From contig URBY01000055.1 of NCBI GenBank assembly GCA_900546245.1, forward strand, positions 1-5,191: a stretch of 5,191 nt of DNA, given 5' to 3'. Of the stretch, positions 5,082 through 5,191 are shown one piece after another. Below the pieces are notes generated by a model. That model searched no databases. It saw only the letters and a program-made list of their open reading frames with translations, and was not told where the DNA came from. This DNA comes from an uncultured Mycoplasmatota bacterium (lineage in GTDB: Bacteria > Bacillota_I > Bacilli_A > RF39 > UBA660). The position numbers and the translations under genes were made by a program. Numbering within the stretch: position 1 is the first letter of the stretch; each line of letters starts with the position of its first letter.

Positions 5082-5191
5082 CTAATTACAACTATAATAT
5101 ACTTTTTTTCTAAATGCAGCACTTAAACCTGTTCCTGTACATGCACCACCATTTCCATTATCTAATTCTCCTGAACTAGGTGATCTATATT
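5082..5191 (-). CDS. 3' end of an unidentified gene, truncated by the window edge
   Basis: The last 35 codons of a minus-strand gene run in frame from 5189 to a TAG stop at 5084-5082. The tail begins YRSPSSGELDNGNGGACTGT and ends GLSAAFRKKVYYSCN, with two cysteines 17 residues apart. The glycine-, serine- and cysteine-containing character is compatible with a secreted or surface protein, but that is a guess and no family is recognised. Support for coding comes from the open frame, the other two minus-strand frames being closed by early stops, and from the stop overlapping the ribosome binding site of the next gene, as is typical of an operon. The start lies outside the window. Confidence 0.6.
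   Translation of the reverse strand, partial: YRSPSSGELDNGNGGACTGTGLSAAFRKKVYYSCN

Noticed and set aside
4898..5113. Plus-strand open frame of 71 codons
   Set aside because: It lies antisense to the lipoprotein gene, has a Phe/Leu/Ile-rich translation typical of reversed AT-rich coding DNA, and no ribosome site was seen. It is a shadow.
1..5191. Mobile element, CRISPR array, tRNA or prophage genes
   Set aside because: No transposase, integrase, spaced repeat array, tRNA-like cloverleaf or phage gene was seen on either strand.

Overview
The window is very AT-rich (roughly a quarter G+C by eye, not computed). All coding capacity is on the minus strand, so transcription runs from high to low coordinates. 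Strong AGGAGG-type ribosome binding sites, a Gram-positive-style lipoprotein, a lone murE and very low G+C all suggest a Bacillota-lineage bacterium, probably an uncultured gut Bacilli or RF39-like group. The species call is inference. TGG is the tryptophan codon at the sites checked (in the kinase-like and DUF4186 genes), and one gene ends in tandem TGA codons, so the standard bacterial code applies rather than the Mycoplasma code.

Layout in transcription order: (1) the last 35 codons of an unidentified gene (5189-5082); (2) a small lipoprotein, probably DUF4358-like (5069-4575), whose ribosome binding site overlaps the stop of gene 1; (3) a strong intrinsic terminator (4580-4555) running straight into an extended -10 promoter; (4) a 127-bp regulatory gap with nested direct and inverted repeats; (5) a 533-residue XRE-type DNA-binding protein with about five membrane helices and a cysteine-containing outer domain (4447-2846); (6) a hairpin over its stop codon; (7) a DUF4186 protein (2799-2440); (8) a divergent protein-kinase-like protein with its own promoter (2388-1504); (9) murE, also with its own promoter (1424-18).

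How the genes fit together: MurE adds the third residue of the peptidoglycan stem peptide, and its specificity motif argues against meso-diaminopimelate. The XRE membrane protein looks like a one-component envelope sensor and probably regulates itself through the repeats in its leader. The kinase-like protein and DUF4186 protein have no experimentally secure role that can be read from sequence. No mobile element, CRISPR array, tRNA or rRNA was seen, and no gene-free stretch exceeds 300 bases. The most interesting items are the repeat-rich leader of the membrane regulator, the regulator itself, and the kinase-like gene beside murE.
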